Shown here piece by piece: positions 35,180 to 46,351 of a stretch of DNA of 64,000 nt. Numbering within the stretch: the stretch's first letter is position 1; the number at the start of each line of letters is the position of its first letter. This stretch comes from Glycine soja (taxonomy: Eukaryota; Streptophyta; Magnoliopsida; Fabales; Fabaceae): assembly GCF_004193775.1 (NCBI RefSeq), contig NC_041007.1:25094676-25158675 (forward strand). The letters run 5' to 3'. Below the pieces are notes generated by a model. That model was not told the DNA's origin and ran no database searches. It saw only the letters and a list, made by a program, of their open reading frames with translations. Both the position numbers and the translations under genes were made by a program.

Positions 35180-35339
35180 ACTACAACAAAGCACTGGGGG
35201 TACTTGCTGTCTACTTTTGTCCAAATCTCAAAATTGAAGGATGATTTACAAGCATTGGTGATGAATTCTCTTGGAATATTTAGTCTTGTACTAGCCTTTT
35301 GTCATTATTAGTTAATGAGATATATATGTATGTTTCCAG

Positions 35340-35450
35340 GTTATAGGAGTAGTTGTGGCTGATACTCATGAAAATGCAAAGATTGCAGCAAGAAGAGTTC
35401 ATGTTGAGTATGAAGAGCTCCCAGCCATCCTTTCAATACGGGATGCCTAG
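35340..35450 (+). pseudogene. Xanthine dehydrogenase exon fragment (a)
   Basis: After a T-rich tract ending TTTCCAG (35,339), the translation reads VIGVVVADTHENAKIAARRV and HVEYEELPAILSIRDA, matching plant xanthine dehydrogenase near the molybdenum-domain entry. It stops at a TAG (35,448) and then diverges into unrelated sequence, so this is a broken exon. Bases 35,185-35,339 look like the preceding intron, with element B inserted in it. Confidence 0.8.
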
Positions 35451-35632
35451 GCCTATGGAAGGAAATTTGATAAGAACCTTGGGAGAATCAGACCACAAAA
35501 GCTAGCTGTTGTGGTTGGAGAGCCCATGGCCTTATAAACCCCACATTAGATTCCTATACTTCCAATGTGGACTCAAGTCCCATACCTTGTAATTGGATCC
35601 TAACAGAAGTTATGTGTGTGTGTGAGTGTTAG

Positions 35633-35790
35633 TTTTTTTTTTTGAAGAAGCTAAATTTAATATTATTAGAGAACAAGCTAAACATAAGGCATGCTTAGCT
35701 TGAAAGAAGTATTGAACAAGATGAAAAAGTAGTGGCTATAACAACCACTCCCCAAACCAGAATCTTAAAAAAAGTGAAACAAACAACCCA
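35633..35790 (-). mobile_element. 5'-truncated LINE-like retroposon tail with target duplication
   Basis: Read on the minus strand, the piece ends in a poly(A) (the T-run at 35,633-35,643). Immediately outside lies TGTGTGTGAGTGTTAG (35,617-35,632), which is repeated exactly at 35,791-35,806. A 16-bp duplication plus an A-tail is the signature of L1-type target-primed insertion. The element is only about 158 bases, so it is a heavily truncated copy. Confidence 0.7.
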
Positions 35791-35883
35791 TGTGTGTGAG
35801 TGTTAGGGTTTGGCTTGTATTGACCTAAATTTATGGCTTGAAGGAAATAACTGCATTATGAAAATAACATTGTGTTGTTGCAG

Positions 35884-36123
35884 GCTCCTCAAAAGCACCA
35901 AAAATATGTTTCTCATGTTCTTGGCCTTCCCATGTCAAAGGTAGTTTGCAAAACAAAACAAGTTGGTGGTGGATTTGGGGGGAAGGAGACAAGATCAGCC
36001 TTTATTGCTGCTGCTGCTTCAGTTCCATCTTATCTGTTCAATCGACCAGTGAAAATCACACTGGACCGAGATGTGGACATGATGATAACTGGGCAACGAC
36101 ATAGTTTTCAAGGGAAGTACAAG
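35884..36123 (+). pseudogene. Xanthine dehydrogenase exon fragment (b)
   Basis: A TTGTTGCAG acceptor precedes 80 codons that read APQKHQKYVSHVLGLPMSKV, then GGGFGGKETRSAFIAAAASV and LDRDVDMMITGQRHSF. This is the molybdenum-cofactor-binding region of xanthine dehydrogenase (the GGGFGGKE loop). It ends AAG|GTATGG, which could be the original splice donor or the breakpoint to the lectin-kinase sequence that follows directly. Exon (a) and exon (b) are separated by about 430 bases holding the retroposon. The intervening XDH exon material (roughly 60-70 residues) is absent. Confidence 0.85.
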
Positions 36124-36364
36124 GTATGGACAGTGCTATGATAATTCATCTCTTGTTGGAAATTGCAATGTCAAGCATGAAAACCTGACATCACAGTTTA
36201 GGATTTCAGCAGTGCAGCAAACCAACTACTATTTTTCTGAATTTTCAGTAATAGCTAATATAGTGATATTTCTAATGTGTCAAAATGTGGGGATGCTTGC
36301 TTGTCAGATTATGATTGTGTGGCTTCTGTTTATGGGCTAAATGAGGAGAGGTCATTTTGTTGGG
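36124..36364 (+). pseudogene. G-type lectin receptor kinase fragment, left half
   Basis: The translation gives YDNSSLVGNCNVKHENLTSQ, ISAVQQTNYYFSEFSVIAN and, after a one-base deletion near 36,252, KCGDACLSDYDCVASVYGLN and EERSFCW. This Cys-rich stretch is the PAN/EGF-like ectodomain part of an S-domain (G-type lectin) receptor kinase. The reading is cut by element C within the codon after TGG. The protein continues in the correct frame at 57,868. Confidence 0.75.
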
Positions 36365-36439
36365 TGTCATACCCTAATTTTGTCCGGGGACCATCCGTTG
36401 TTAGGATGCGACCCTCGTTTGACCACTTCGAGGTACTTG

Positions 36440-36705
36440 GCACCCATCGTTAGGCAATTCGTGAAGTTTCGTGAGATGCCGGAAGTCAAGAGAAAGCATT
36501 GTAGTACAATCCGTGAAATTCCGTGATATGCCGGAAATTAAAAGGAAGTGTTAGTGCGTAATCCGTAAAGTTCCGTAACATTCTGGAAGGCAAAAAGGGG
36601 ATGATTACGTAATCCGTAAGGTTTCATAACATTACGGAAAGAAAACAAGCATCGTTACGAAATTCGTAAAGTTTCGTAACGTTACGGAAAAAGAATCACC
36701 AAAAA
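36440..36705 (+). promoter_or_regulatory. U3 block of repeated CGTAAC/TTACGGAA palindromic words
   Basis: Four to five degenerate repeats of about 60-70 bases each contain 'ATTACGTAATCCGTAA' and 'TTCCGTAACGTTACGGAA'-like words, the latter near-perfect palindromes (36,545-36,565, 36,610-36,640, 36,655-36,692). They lie upstream of the TATA box in every LTR of the family here, which suggests enhancer-type binding sites. That function is inferred. Confidence 0.55.
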
Positions 36706-36814
36706 AAGACAGGGGGTGTACTTAGTAAAAATGGGGGTGCAATTAGCAACCAGGCCCACTTGGGCCTTCCAGAAAATTCCTCCAGAAGGCGATTGCTTCC
36801 GGAGGAAGCAACCT

Positions 36815-36832
36815 AGCTCGCTTGGGCGAGCT
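36815..36832 (+). promoter_or_regulatory. AGCTCGCC inverted repeat upstream of TATA
   Basis: AGCTCGCTTGGGCGAGCT has 8-base arms (one mismatch here) and sits about 28 bases upstream of the TATA box. The perfect form AGCTCGCCxxGGCGAGCT occurs in other copies (for example 43,488-43,520 and 56,529-56,546) and also in the 3' untranslated regions at 29,849 and 50,606. Confidence 0.5.
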
Positions 36833-36859
36833 GGGTGGCAAGCATCTCCCCCATTTTCC

Positions 36860-36869
36860 TATAAATAGG
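36860..36869 (+). promoter_or_regulatory. TATA box of element C 5' LTR
   Basis: CTATAAATAG, the same motif found in all LTRs of the family in this window. Transcription would start roughly 30 bases downstream. Confidence 0.75.
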
Positions 36870-38127
36870 GGGAGAAGTGAATAGGGGGAGAAATCACTTG
36901 AAATTAGTGAAAAAAATTGGTTCCGTGAAGAAAATCCGAGTCGAGGTGCTTCTGTAACGTTTCCGTAACGTTTCCGTGGGGATTTTCACGAAGATTTTCA
37001 GCCGTTCTTCGACGTTCTTCATCGTTCTTCGGTCTTCAACCGGTAAGTTCTCGAAATCGAACTTTTCAATTCATTCTATGTACCCTTAGTGGTCCTCATT
37101 TGTTTTTACGTGCTTTTATTTTCATTTCCTTTACTTTTTGTACCCCCTTTTGACGTGCTTTAGTCATTTGCAAGTTATTTTCTCGCCTAATCAAAAAATA
37201 AAATAAATTTCCACCAATCGTTTCAGTTGTAATATCCGTTAATTTCGTTTAAAATGAAATCCGACCGTTCGGTCATGCCGTAACCACGTTGGAAAATAAT
37301 AATATAATAATAAAAAATATGTTTTAGTAAAATAAACCAAAAAAATCAATCAGACATTTCTCTTTGGAGTTTTTCTTTCTTGATCGAATCAATTAATAAC
37401 CAAAGCGCAACTAAGGCCAAAATCAATTCATAAAACAAACTTTTGTCATCGCCTAAAAAAGCCATTTTTCAAAGGTCCAACGCCTTGAAATGGTCTTTTC
37501 CGCTTTTATTAGTTAAGTGTGTAGATTTCTAAGAGCCTAAAATCAACATGTAATTTTATTACCTCTTTCAAAAAAAAATAAAGAGATCATTAAAATGTCC
37601 AATGCCTTAATGTCTTCTCTCTTCAAAAGAATCAAAAGTTTGTTTAAAGGTTCAACGCCTTAAATGACCTTTCATTCAAAAAGAAACATATCTTGCAAAA
37701 AAGGGATAAAAACAACTTAACCAAACACTTTGTTCACAAAGAACTACGTAGGTCTGATTTCCTTATCGCAATTAAGGAATACGTAGGAGCAAGGGAAACA
37801 CCCTCGTCGACCGCAAAAAGATAAAAAATATATAAAAAGTACAAAAAGAAATAAAGACGTAAAAGGGAACATAAAAATTGAAGTCATGTTTGCACATTTG
37901 ATTAAAGGCTGCCGTCTCTTGTGACGGACGCGTGGGGTGCTAATATCTTTCCCGTGCATAAATACAACTCCTGAACCTTTCACATAAAGTTCGTAGACCA
38001 CGTCTTTTCCGGTTTTTCCGACGTTTTCCTCAAATAAATGTTGGTGGCGACTCCGTGCGTATTCCTTTCTTGGAACACGCACCTGCGAGTCTCGCGTCGC
38101 CCTCCCGCCGAAGGGTAGGTTGCAATA

Positions 38128-38148
38128 GTTGGCGACTCCACTGGGGAC
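38128..38148 (+). other. Primer-binding site of element C (tRNA-Arg type)
   Basis: GTTGGCGACTCCACTGGGGA-C directly follows the 5' LTR. It matches the site of element A and the type described for Ogre. Confidence 0.88.
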
Positions 38149-39082
38149 GATTTTTAGAGAGTTAGGCCATTTAATCTTATACAATGTTTTATCATGACTT
38201 TCTCCTTTGTTGGTTTCCCTTTTATTTGTCTTATGTTCTTGTGTATATAACTCTTTGTTGCTTTTAGTGCGTTTTAAAATGTATGCATGAGGTAAATATT
38301 TATTCATTTGATGCACACAAACACCAACACTATTTGCACACACGGTGAGTTGAAAAAGGGCCCTATACCCGGGTTCATGGGAACATAAGGAGTGGAGGTA
38401 AATCTGTGATCATGCTAGGTCTTCGACTTGCTTGATTACGGTGAACCCTCGTCTAGAGTTTTTCTCTTTGAAAACATATTGTTGCTTGTAGTCCCTACTG
38501 CTGCAATATGTTCTTCGAAGGGGATGATACCTCTAGAGACCATCAAGAGAGATATGACCACCTTGGGAATTATCACTAAAAGCCTAGTTAGCTCCCTCCC
38601 ATATAGGTCCCCTGAATAGGGGCACGAAGCGGACACGCTGCATGCCATTTTTCACACTGCCATGCATATGTATCATGTACCCTTTTGTTTATGTATGTTT
38701 GTGAATATTGTTGTGCTATGTATATCCCCGTATTGTACCTTTCGCATATGCATCATGCGTGGGTTCCTTCTTAAATCCCCTCTCTTGGGGGAAACCAACG
38801 GATGGTCCGTGTCACCTTCTTAAATACATACGTTGGGCACTTTGCTACCCCAAGACGTTGTATCTAAAAAGGAGACAATTTCCCCGGGCTCCCGTATTCA
38901 TAAATTGCATCTGTCTCACGTGCATTTCTGCATGCATTCATCCATTCCACCCATGATAGATGTCGGAGTTTTGATTCGCACCGGATTTTTGTTTCTCTTT
39001 AGTAAACATAGGGACAAATCAAACTGGCAAAAGGTTTTATCAAGTCAAGATTAAGGGCCTAGATATCACCAGCATTAAGGAA
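38149..39082 (+). other. Element C leader
   Basis: Non-coding leader of about 0.9 kb. Parts (for example 38,355-38,620) are collinear with the leader of element A. ORF1-like reading (VKIKGLDITSIKELGRLM) appears in frame from about 39,045, upstream of the first ATG. A pyrimidine-rich CTCTTTAG at 38,993-39,000 could be a splice acceptor, or a frameshift may have displaced the start. Confidence 0.5.
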
Positions 39083-39094
39083 TTGGGGCGGTTG

Positions 39095-40873
39095 ATGGGA
39101 CCTCTCCAAATGCAAGCTTTCCGTAAGGCATACGGAAAGATCTTAGATTTGACCATAGCAGAGATATTCACAGAAGCCATTGCATCACTCGCCCAATACT
39201 ATGACCAGCCCTTGAGATGCTTCACGTTTGGAGACTTCCAATTAGTACCGACCGTTGAAGAATTTGAGGAGATTCTAGGATGTCCTCTTGGGGGAAGGAA
39301 ACTATATCTTTTCTCCGGGTTCCTTCCCTCCTTGAGCAAAATTGCAATTGTGATCAGGGATTCGGCGAGAGGATTGGACCGTGTGAAGCAAACTCGAAAC
39401 GGCATAGTGGGCCTAGCACGAAAGTACTTAGAAGGAAAGGCGAGGGATATGGCGAATCAAGATGAGTGGGTCCCGTTCATGGATGTATTAGCATTGTTAG
39501 TCTTTGGGGTTGTCCTCTTTCCAACCGTGGATGGTTTGGTGGACCTAGCCGCAATTGATGTTTTCCTTGCATATCACCATAGCAAAGAAAGCTCGGTGGT
39601 AGCTGTCTTGGCAGACTTATTTGACACATTTGACCGAAGGTGCGAAAAAAGTAGTGCACAGATCATCTGTTGTTTACCCGCTCTTTGTGTATGGTTGGTT
39701 TCACACTTATTCCAACAAGACATAAGGCATCCATGTTCGCTCCGAAGCCATCGCTCGTGTGTCGAGAAAAGAAGAGTAGATTGGGACCAACACTTGGCTG
39801 GGATAGGAGGCGGAACAGTCAATTGGTTTCCACGATGGAAAGAAGGAAATGAGGGTGTTCTCTTCTCATGTGGAAGCTACCCAAACATCCCGTTGATAGG
39901 AACGAGGGGTTGCATTAACTACAATCCCGCGCTTGCTATAAGACAGTTAGGGTACCCCATGAGGGGAGCACCGACGGAAGAAAGCATGTCTCCTTTCCTT
40001 GCGAGAGATTTTGGCGCGCAAAATTTCAAGGTTATACAAAGGGTCCATAAGGTGTGGGGAAGCCCGTTAAGGAAAGATAAAGAACTTAGGGGCATTCGTA
40101 ATGGCATCATTGGAGGTTATCATGAATGGCTGAAAGTTCGTACACGAGGTTTAGATTGGCTTGCCAAGCTAAAGATTATCAACGAAGAGAACTTCGAAGC
40201 TCCGGAAGAGGATGAAGAAGTTCGAGCTTTGAAAACCGAACTAGGAAAAGCAAGACTTGCCAAAGAAAAATTCAAATTGGTCGCTACAGACATCCGAAAA
40301 GAGTGTGTCGGGTTACGAGAAGAAAATGCAGCTACCGCAAAAGCCCTTGAACAAGAAACCAAGAGGGCTCGCAAGGAAGAGCATGGCCGTGACAAATTCA
40401 ATGGAGCATTGTGGGGCAGCAACAGTGAGCTCAAGCTTTGAAGGGAAGAGAGAGATCGATCACGAGCACATAGCATGGTCTTAAAAGAAGAGTTAGCAGC
40501 TTGCTTAAGGTCCAAAAGGAACTTGACTCAGCGTTTGTGCGAGACAGAGATCAACATGTTGGCTATCATCACCAAGTATCAATAAGAACTAAGTCTAGCC
40601 ACAGCCCACGAGCATAGGGTGGCAAACGAGTATGCCCAAGTGTACGCGGAAAAGGAGGCTAGAGGAAGGGTGATCGACTCGTTACACCAAGAGGCAACCA
40701 TGTGGATGGACCAATTTGCTCTTACCTTAAACGGGAGTCAAGAACTTCCCCGATTGCTAGCCAAGGCCAAAGCAATGGTGGACACCTACTCCGCCCCCGA
40801 GGAGATCCACAGACTTCTCGACTATTGTCAGCATATGATAGATTTAATGGCCCATATAATTAGGAACCGCTAG
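39095..40873 (+). pseudogene. Element C ORF1 (Ogre-type, DUF7745-like)
   Basis: One reading frame runs from the ATG at 39,095 to 40,873, with in-frame stops at 40,439 and about 40,583. The N-terminal half has LGRLMGPLQMQAFRKAYGKI, LRCFTFGDFQLVPTVEEFEE, a hydrophobic VFGVVLFPTVDGLVDLAAID segment, LPALCVWLVSHLF and WFPRWKEG. This is the pattern of the large plant family DUF7745 that is found as ORF1 upstream of gag in Ogre elements. The C-terminal third (about 40,210-40,640) is Glu/Lys/Arg-rich with a coiled-coil character. Its role in the retrotransposon cycle is unknown. Similarity upstream of the ATG suggests that the true start is further 5' or spliced. Confidence 0.85.
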
Positions 40874-41108
40874 GGAACTTGTATTGTCACTCAGATCTTG
40901 ACTAGTTATAACCTTTTTGAAAAAATGAGTTTATCCCATGTTTCTACTCCATAAAAGTCAGTGCGAATCAAATCACTCCTGCATTTTTATCTCTAAAAAC
41001 ATGCATTCATTATTTTACCTACTCCTCACGTTTGGTTTTTCTAGGAAGAACACCATAACTAAACGCGCCCCAAGGCATCCCTATCGCACCAGATCCAAAT
41101 CTAGAACG

Positions 41109-42306
41109 ATGAGTGATCAAGAGGAGACACAGGAACAGATGAAAGCCGACATGTTGGCTCTGAAAGAACAAATGGCTTCTATGATGGAGGCCATGCTAGG
41201 AATGAGGCAACTCATGGAGAAAAACATGGCCAACACTGCCGCTGTCAGTTCGGCTATCGAAGTAGACCCAACTCTCCTAGCATCACGCACCATCCTTCCC
41301 CAAATGTGGTAGGACGAGGAAGGAACACACTAGGGCACAACAGCAACCCCCATTTGGGATACAATCGAGCGGCTTACCCTTATGGATTGCCGCCTAACTA
41401 CACGCCGCCAGTCATGCGTGATGATGCGGGTCATATCCCTTCTCCCATCCTTGAAGGGGAGCCTCCTCGACAGCCCGACGAGGTCCATGAGGATCATCAA
41501 GAGTATGCCCAAAGGGATGTCGAGTTCTATCCCCCAATTCCTATCGAGGGGCCGACACCCAACACTTTGCCTCAGCCCAACCTCATAGCACAACCAATAA
41601 TCTTGTCCACAGAAGGACCACCCCCGGTGACCGAAGAAAGAAGGAAACTCGATCTCCTCGAGGAGAGATTGAGGGCTGTTGAAGGCTTTGGCGACTATCC
41701 ATTCGCGGACATGACGGATCGTTGCTTGGTACCGGATGTTGTTATCCCCCCAAAATTCAAGGTTCCGGACTTCGACAAGTATAAAGGGACGACTTGTCCC
41801 AAGAACCATCTCAAGATGTATTGTCGCAAGATAGGCGCCCACTCTAGGGATGAGAAGCTATTAATACACTTTTTCCAAGATAGCTTGGTCGGAGCTGCGG
41901 TTATTTGGTACACTGATCTGGAAGCTTCCCGCATCCGTACTTGGAAGGACCTGATTACTGCTTTCCTAAGGCAATATCAGTATAAGTGGTTCAAGAAGGA
42001 AGGTTAGACCTTTAAAGAATATGCACAGCGGTGGAGAGACCTGGCAGCACAAGTGGCCCCTCCCATGGTCAAAAGGGAAATGATCACCATGATGGTAGAC
42101 ACCTTGCCAGTGTTCTACTATGAGAAGTTGGTAGGTTACATGCCGTCCAGGTTCGCGGACCTAGTGTTCGTCGGGGAAAGAATTGAAGTAAGGTTGAAGA
42201 GAGGGAAGTTCGATTATGTTTCCTCTACAAGTGCCAATGCTGAAAGGATCGGAACAACTGGGGCAAAAAGGAAGGAGGGAGATGCCCATGTTGTCACTTC
42301 GGCGCC
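41109..42306 (+). pseudogene. Element C gag, left part
   Basis: It starts MSDQEETQEQMKADMLALKE, a Met/Glu-rich coiled-coil-like region. A frameshift near 41,308 leads into a proline-rich linker (PYGLPPNYTPP) and the gag domain: PPKFKVPDFDKYKGTTCPK, LKMYCRKIGAHSRDEKLLIH, GAAVIWYTDLEASRIRTW. A TAG at 42,004 (expected CAG) is followed by TFKEYAQRWRDLAAQ and DTLPVFYYEKLVGYMPSRFA. A basic-Arg reading upstream of the ATG (PRHPYRTRSKSR, about 41,066-41,108) suggests the protein may begin earlier. The right part resumes after the nested solo LTR at 43,982. Confidence 0.87.
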
Positions 42307-43976
42307 TGTCGCAACCTACCCTTCGGCGGGAGGGCGACGCGTGACTCGCGGGATGCGTGTTCCACGAAAGGAATACGCGCGGAGTCGCTACCAACGTTTA
42401 TTTGAGGAAAACGTCGGAAAAACCGGAAAAGACGCGATCTACGAACTTTTAAGTGAAAGGTTCGGGAGTTGTATTTATGCACGGGGAAGGTATTAGCACC
42501 CCATACGTCCGCCCCAAGGGACGGCAGCCTTTAATCGAATGTGCAAACATGACTTTGATTTTTTATGTTCCCTTTTTATGTCTCTATATCCTTTATACCC
42601 TTTTTATATTTTCTCTTTTTGTGGTCGACAAGGGTGTTTCCCTTTGCTCCTACGTATTCCTCAATTTGGGATGAGAAAATCAGACCTACGTAGTTCTTTT
42701 TTATCAAGTGATTCTTTTTTACTTTAAGAGGTGATCATTTTAAGGCGTTGGACCTTAAAAATGATCCATTTTACTTAGTGAGAAAATGAAATGACAAACT
42801 TCAAAAGCCTATTTTTATGGACGAGCTTGACTAGGCGAATTGATTTTAGCCTTTAGTTTCACTTTAGTTATTAATCAATTCGATTAAGAATGAGAAATGC
42901 CAAAGAGAAAACGTCCGATTGATTTTCCGCTTTATTTTACTAAAAGATGTCTTTTTGATTATTATATTATTTTTTACCTCTTTTTGATTTCCAACGTGGT
43001 TACGGCACGACTGAACGGTCGGAATTTATTTTAACCGAAGTTAACGGATAATACAATTCAAACGTTCGGTGGAAATTTATTTTATTTTTAAGTTAAGCGA
43101 GAAATGACTTAAGTAAAATGGCTTAAGCACGTCAACAGGGGGTATAAAAAGTAACCAAAACGAGAATAAAAATGCACGAAACACAATGTGGACCACTACG
43201 GGTACATAGAATGAATCGAAAAGCTTGGTTCGAGGTACTTACCCGTTGAAGATCGAAGAACGATGAAGAACGAATGAAGAACGTCGAAGAACGGTTGAAA
43301 CCTTTGCGAGATTCCTCACGGAAAACGTTACGGAAACGTTTCGGAAGCGCCTCGGCTTAGATTTTCTTCACGGAAACAATTTTCCCAAGCAAATTCGAAA
43401 GAGAGAGAAGTGCCAAAGGGGCTGAACCCTTTTCTTCTTCACTTCCTCCCCTATTTATAGCAAAATAGGGGAGGTGGTAGCCGCCCAGCTCGCCCAGGCG
43501 AGCTCAGCTCGCCCAGGCGAGCCAGGTTGCTTCCTCCAGAAGCAACAGCCTTCTGGAGGAATATTCTGGAGGGCCCAAGTGGGCCTGGGTGCTATTTGCA
43601 CCCCCATTTTTACTAAGTACACCCCCTGCTGTTTTTTTGGTGATTCTTTTTTCGTAAAGTTACGGAAACTTACGAATTTCGTAACGATACTTGTTTTCTT
43701 TCCGTAATGTTACGGAACCTTGCGGATTACATAATCATCCCCCTTTTGACTTACGGAATGTTACGGAACCTCACTTAATTATGCAACGATGCTTCCATTT
43801 GATTTCCGGGGTGTCACGGAAACTTACGGATTGTGCATCAATATTTTTTTGGTTTTTCGGTATGTCCTGGAATTTCACAAATTGCCTAATGATGGATGCC
43901 AAGCACCTCACAAGGACCAAAGAAAGGTCGCATGTCATCAAGCAAAGGTCCCCGGACGAAATTAGGGTATGACAGC
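42307..43976 (-). mobile_element. Solo LTR inserted in element C gag
   Basis: A complete LTR (TGTCATACCC at 43,976 to GGTTGCGACA at 42,307, minus strand) is flanked by an exact 5-bp duplication GCGCC (42,302-42,306 and 43,977-43,981), with no internal sequence. Removing it and one duplication restores the gag linker reading (HVVTSAP | MWVKPP). It carries TATA at 43,451-43,460 and a double AGCTCGCC inverted repeat at 43,488-43,522. It arose by insertion of a relative and LTR-LTR recombination. Confidence 0.93.
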
Positions 43977-43981
43977 GCCCA

Positions 43982-45068
43982 TGTGGGTTAAACCCCCGCA
44001 GACATCTCATGGTACGCATCAGTACGCTCGACATCATCCAAGCTTTGCAGCTCACGCCGGGAACTCCTCTAATTCAGCACCCATGCAGCCTATGGCACCC
44101 GTTCAGAGGGAGGCCCCCCAGGTTCCAACTCCAGCCACGACTCGCCCGGCCGACAATCCCAACGCAACAAGGAACTTTCCCCTGAGGCCAATTCCAGAAT
44201 TCACCCCACTCCCAATGACGTATGAAGACTTCTTGCTGTCTCTCATTGCCAACCAACTGGCCGTAGTAACTCCCGGGAAGATCTTCCAACCCCCTTTCCC
44301 AAAGTGGTATGTCCTAACGCATCTTGCACGTACCACGGGAATGCCCCGGGGCATTCCATCGAAAAGTGCCTGGCCCTTAAATACAAGGTCCAACATTTGA
44401 TAGATGCGGGGTGGCTGATGTTTCAAGAGGATCGGCCCAACGTGAAAACCAACCCGCTTGCCAATCATGGAAGGGGAGCGGTTAATGCCATTGGGTCAGA
44501 TAGGCCGCGCAAGTCTAAACCTTTAAGGGACGTGGCAACCCCTTGGAGGTTTATCTTTGAAGCCCTACAAAAGGGAGGTGTGATTCCCCACGGTGGGCAT
44601 AAAGAGGATTCTTATTTGTTGCAACCCGGTGAGCTACATAGCATGGAAACATGTATGGCAGTAGGGGAATTGTTGCAGCAAATGATAGATCAAGGCCGAC
44701 TGGAAGTCAGTGATGAGGGGAAGGAAGAGCAGCATATATGTATGCAGTCCGTAGATGAGAAGAGCTTTGGAAAGCCTAAACCTTTGGTGATATATTTCAC
44801 TAAGGGCACAACTTTGCAAAAGCCTCAACACCCTTCGACAGCTAAACCTGTCCCTTTCCCATACCAAAACAGCCACGCAGTCCCATGGAGGTACACACCT
44901 CCGAACAAAAAGGAAGAAGAAGCCACCAACATCAGTTCGTTGTCGGCCAAGGTAAGCAATATCACGGGGTTTAGCGGTGTAACCCGCAGCGGTCGCGTGT
45001 TTGCGCCCCCCGACCTACCAATTCAACCCACGAACGTTAAGGGGAAGGCAAAGGTAGTGGAAGAATAA
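43982..45068 (+). pseudogene. Element C gag, right part with zinc-knuckle-like motif
   Basis: A Pro/Ala-rich linker (43,982-44,290) is followed, after a frameshift near 44,310, by CTYHGNAPGHSIEKCLALK, a CxxH...GH....C zinc-knuckle variant typical of Ogre/Tat gag. The frame then continues about 230 codons (GRGAVNAIG, VIPHGGHKEDSYLL) to a stop at 45,066. It probably ran in frame into protease originally. Confidence 0.85.
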
Positions 45069-45725
45069 GGTGATAAGACGCCCCTCACTCCAAATGAGGA
45101 TATTCTAGTGAAAGGTCTTCTGGAGAAAAGGGATGGTTATGGCAAGAAGGAGGTGTCGCTAGAGGAAGCCAGCGAGTTTCTCCGCATAATTCAGCAGAGC
45201 GACTTCAAGGTTATTGAGTAGCTCAACAAAACCCCGGCCAGGGTCTCGCTGTTGGAATTACTCATGAACTCGGAGCCTCATCGGGCTTTGTTAGTAAAGG
45301 TTTTGAACGATGCCCATGTGGCCCAAGATATCTCTGTAGAAGGATTTGGAGGGCTCGTCAATAATATCACTGCCAATAACTATCTCGCCTTCGCCAAAGA
45401 AGAAATCCCTGCCGAGGGAAGAGGGCATAACAAGGCTTTGCATGTGTCAGTCAAGTGCATGGACCACATTGTAGCCAAGGTATTCATCGATAATGGTTCC
45501 AGCTTAAACGTGATGCCCAAAAGCACTTTGGAGAAATTACCGTTTAATGTTTCCCATCTAAAGCCAAGTTCCATGGCAGTTTGTGCCTTCGACGGCACCC
45601 ACTAAGAGGTTAGGGGAGAGATCGACCTTCCGGTACAAATAGGCCCTCACACCTGTCAAGTTACCTTTCAAATCATGGACATTAGCCCCCCTTACAGCTT
45701 CCTGTTGGGACGCCCATGGATCCAT
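45069..45725 (+). pseudogene. Element C aspartic protease
   Basis: The open stretch at 45,252-45,605 has VSVKCMDHIVAKVFIDNGSS (active-site box; DNGSS where D[ST]G[SA] is usual) and LNVMPKSTLEKL. After a TAA at 45,603, EIDLPVQIGPHTCQVTFQIM and SYSFLLGRPWIH-type flap residues (PYSFLLGRPWIH) complete the retropepsin fold. Asn follows the catalytic Asp, as in other Ogre/Tat copies. Stops at about 45,220, 45,603 and 45,727 inactivate it. Confidence 0.85.
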
Positions 45726-46351
45726 TAAGTGGGAGTCGTTTCCTCTACACTCCATCAGAAATTGAAGTTCCTAGTGGAAGGGCATTTGGTCATCGTATCG
45801 GGCGAGGAAGACATCTTGGTGAATTGCCCATCCTCTATGCCATATGTGGAGGCTGGAGAGGAGTCATTAGAAACCGCTTTCTAGTCTTTCGAGGTGGTAA
45901 GCATTTTCTCTGTGGACTCCTTCTCTGGGCACCCTTGCCTGTCAAATACGGTAGTAATAGTGGCCCGGGTAATGTTGGGGAATAGCTACGAGCCCGGAAT
46001 GGGTTTAGGCAAGGACAACGGCGGCATAACTAGCCTGATAAGCACCAAAGGAAATCGTGTGAAGTTTGGGTTAGGCTACAAACCCACACAGGCAGATATA
46101 AGGAAAAGCATTGCGGGAAGGAAAAGCGGAGGTCAAGGCTCGCGATTAAGACAAGAAGACGAAGGAAGCCCACCCTGCCACATAAGTAGGAGCTTTATAA
46201 GCACGGGTCTAAGGGATGAAGGCCAAGTCGTTGCAATATGCAAAGATGATCCTCCGAGTGGTTCGGATTTGGTACGACCATGCCCTCCTGATTTCCAACT
46301 AGGAAATTGGCGAGTAGAGGAGCGCCCAGGCATTTACACGATAAGCATAAT
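45726..46351 (+). pseudogene. Protease-RT linker with G-patch-like motif
   Basis: Read mainly in the frame of 45,894-46,355. Around 45,985-46,090 it gives NSYEPGMGLGKDNGGI and KFGLGYKPT, which fits the G-patch consensus (GxxPGxGLGKxxxG) found in some plant and retroviral proteases. The exon would end RPGIYTISI at 46,351 just before a GT. Confidence 0.7.

Larger units (their letters stand above)
36365..38127 (+). repeat. Element C 5' LTR
   Basis: About 1.76 kb, from TGTCATACCC to a mutated end GGTTGCAATA (the 3' copy has GGTTGCGACA). By eye the first roughly 190 bases differ from the 3' LTR at about ten positions, mostly transitions. Confidence 0.92.
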
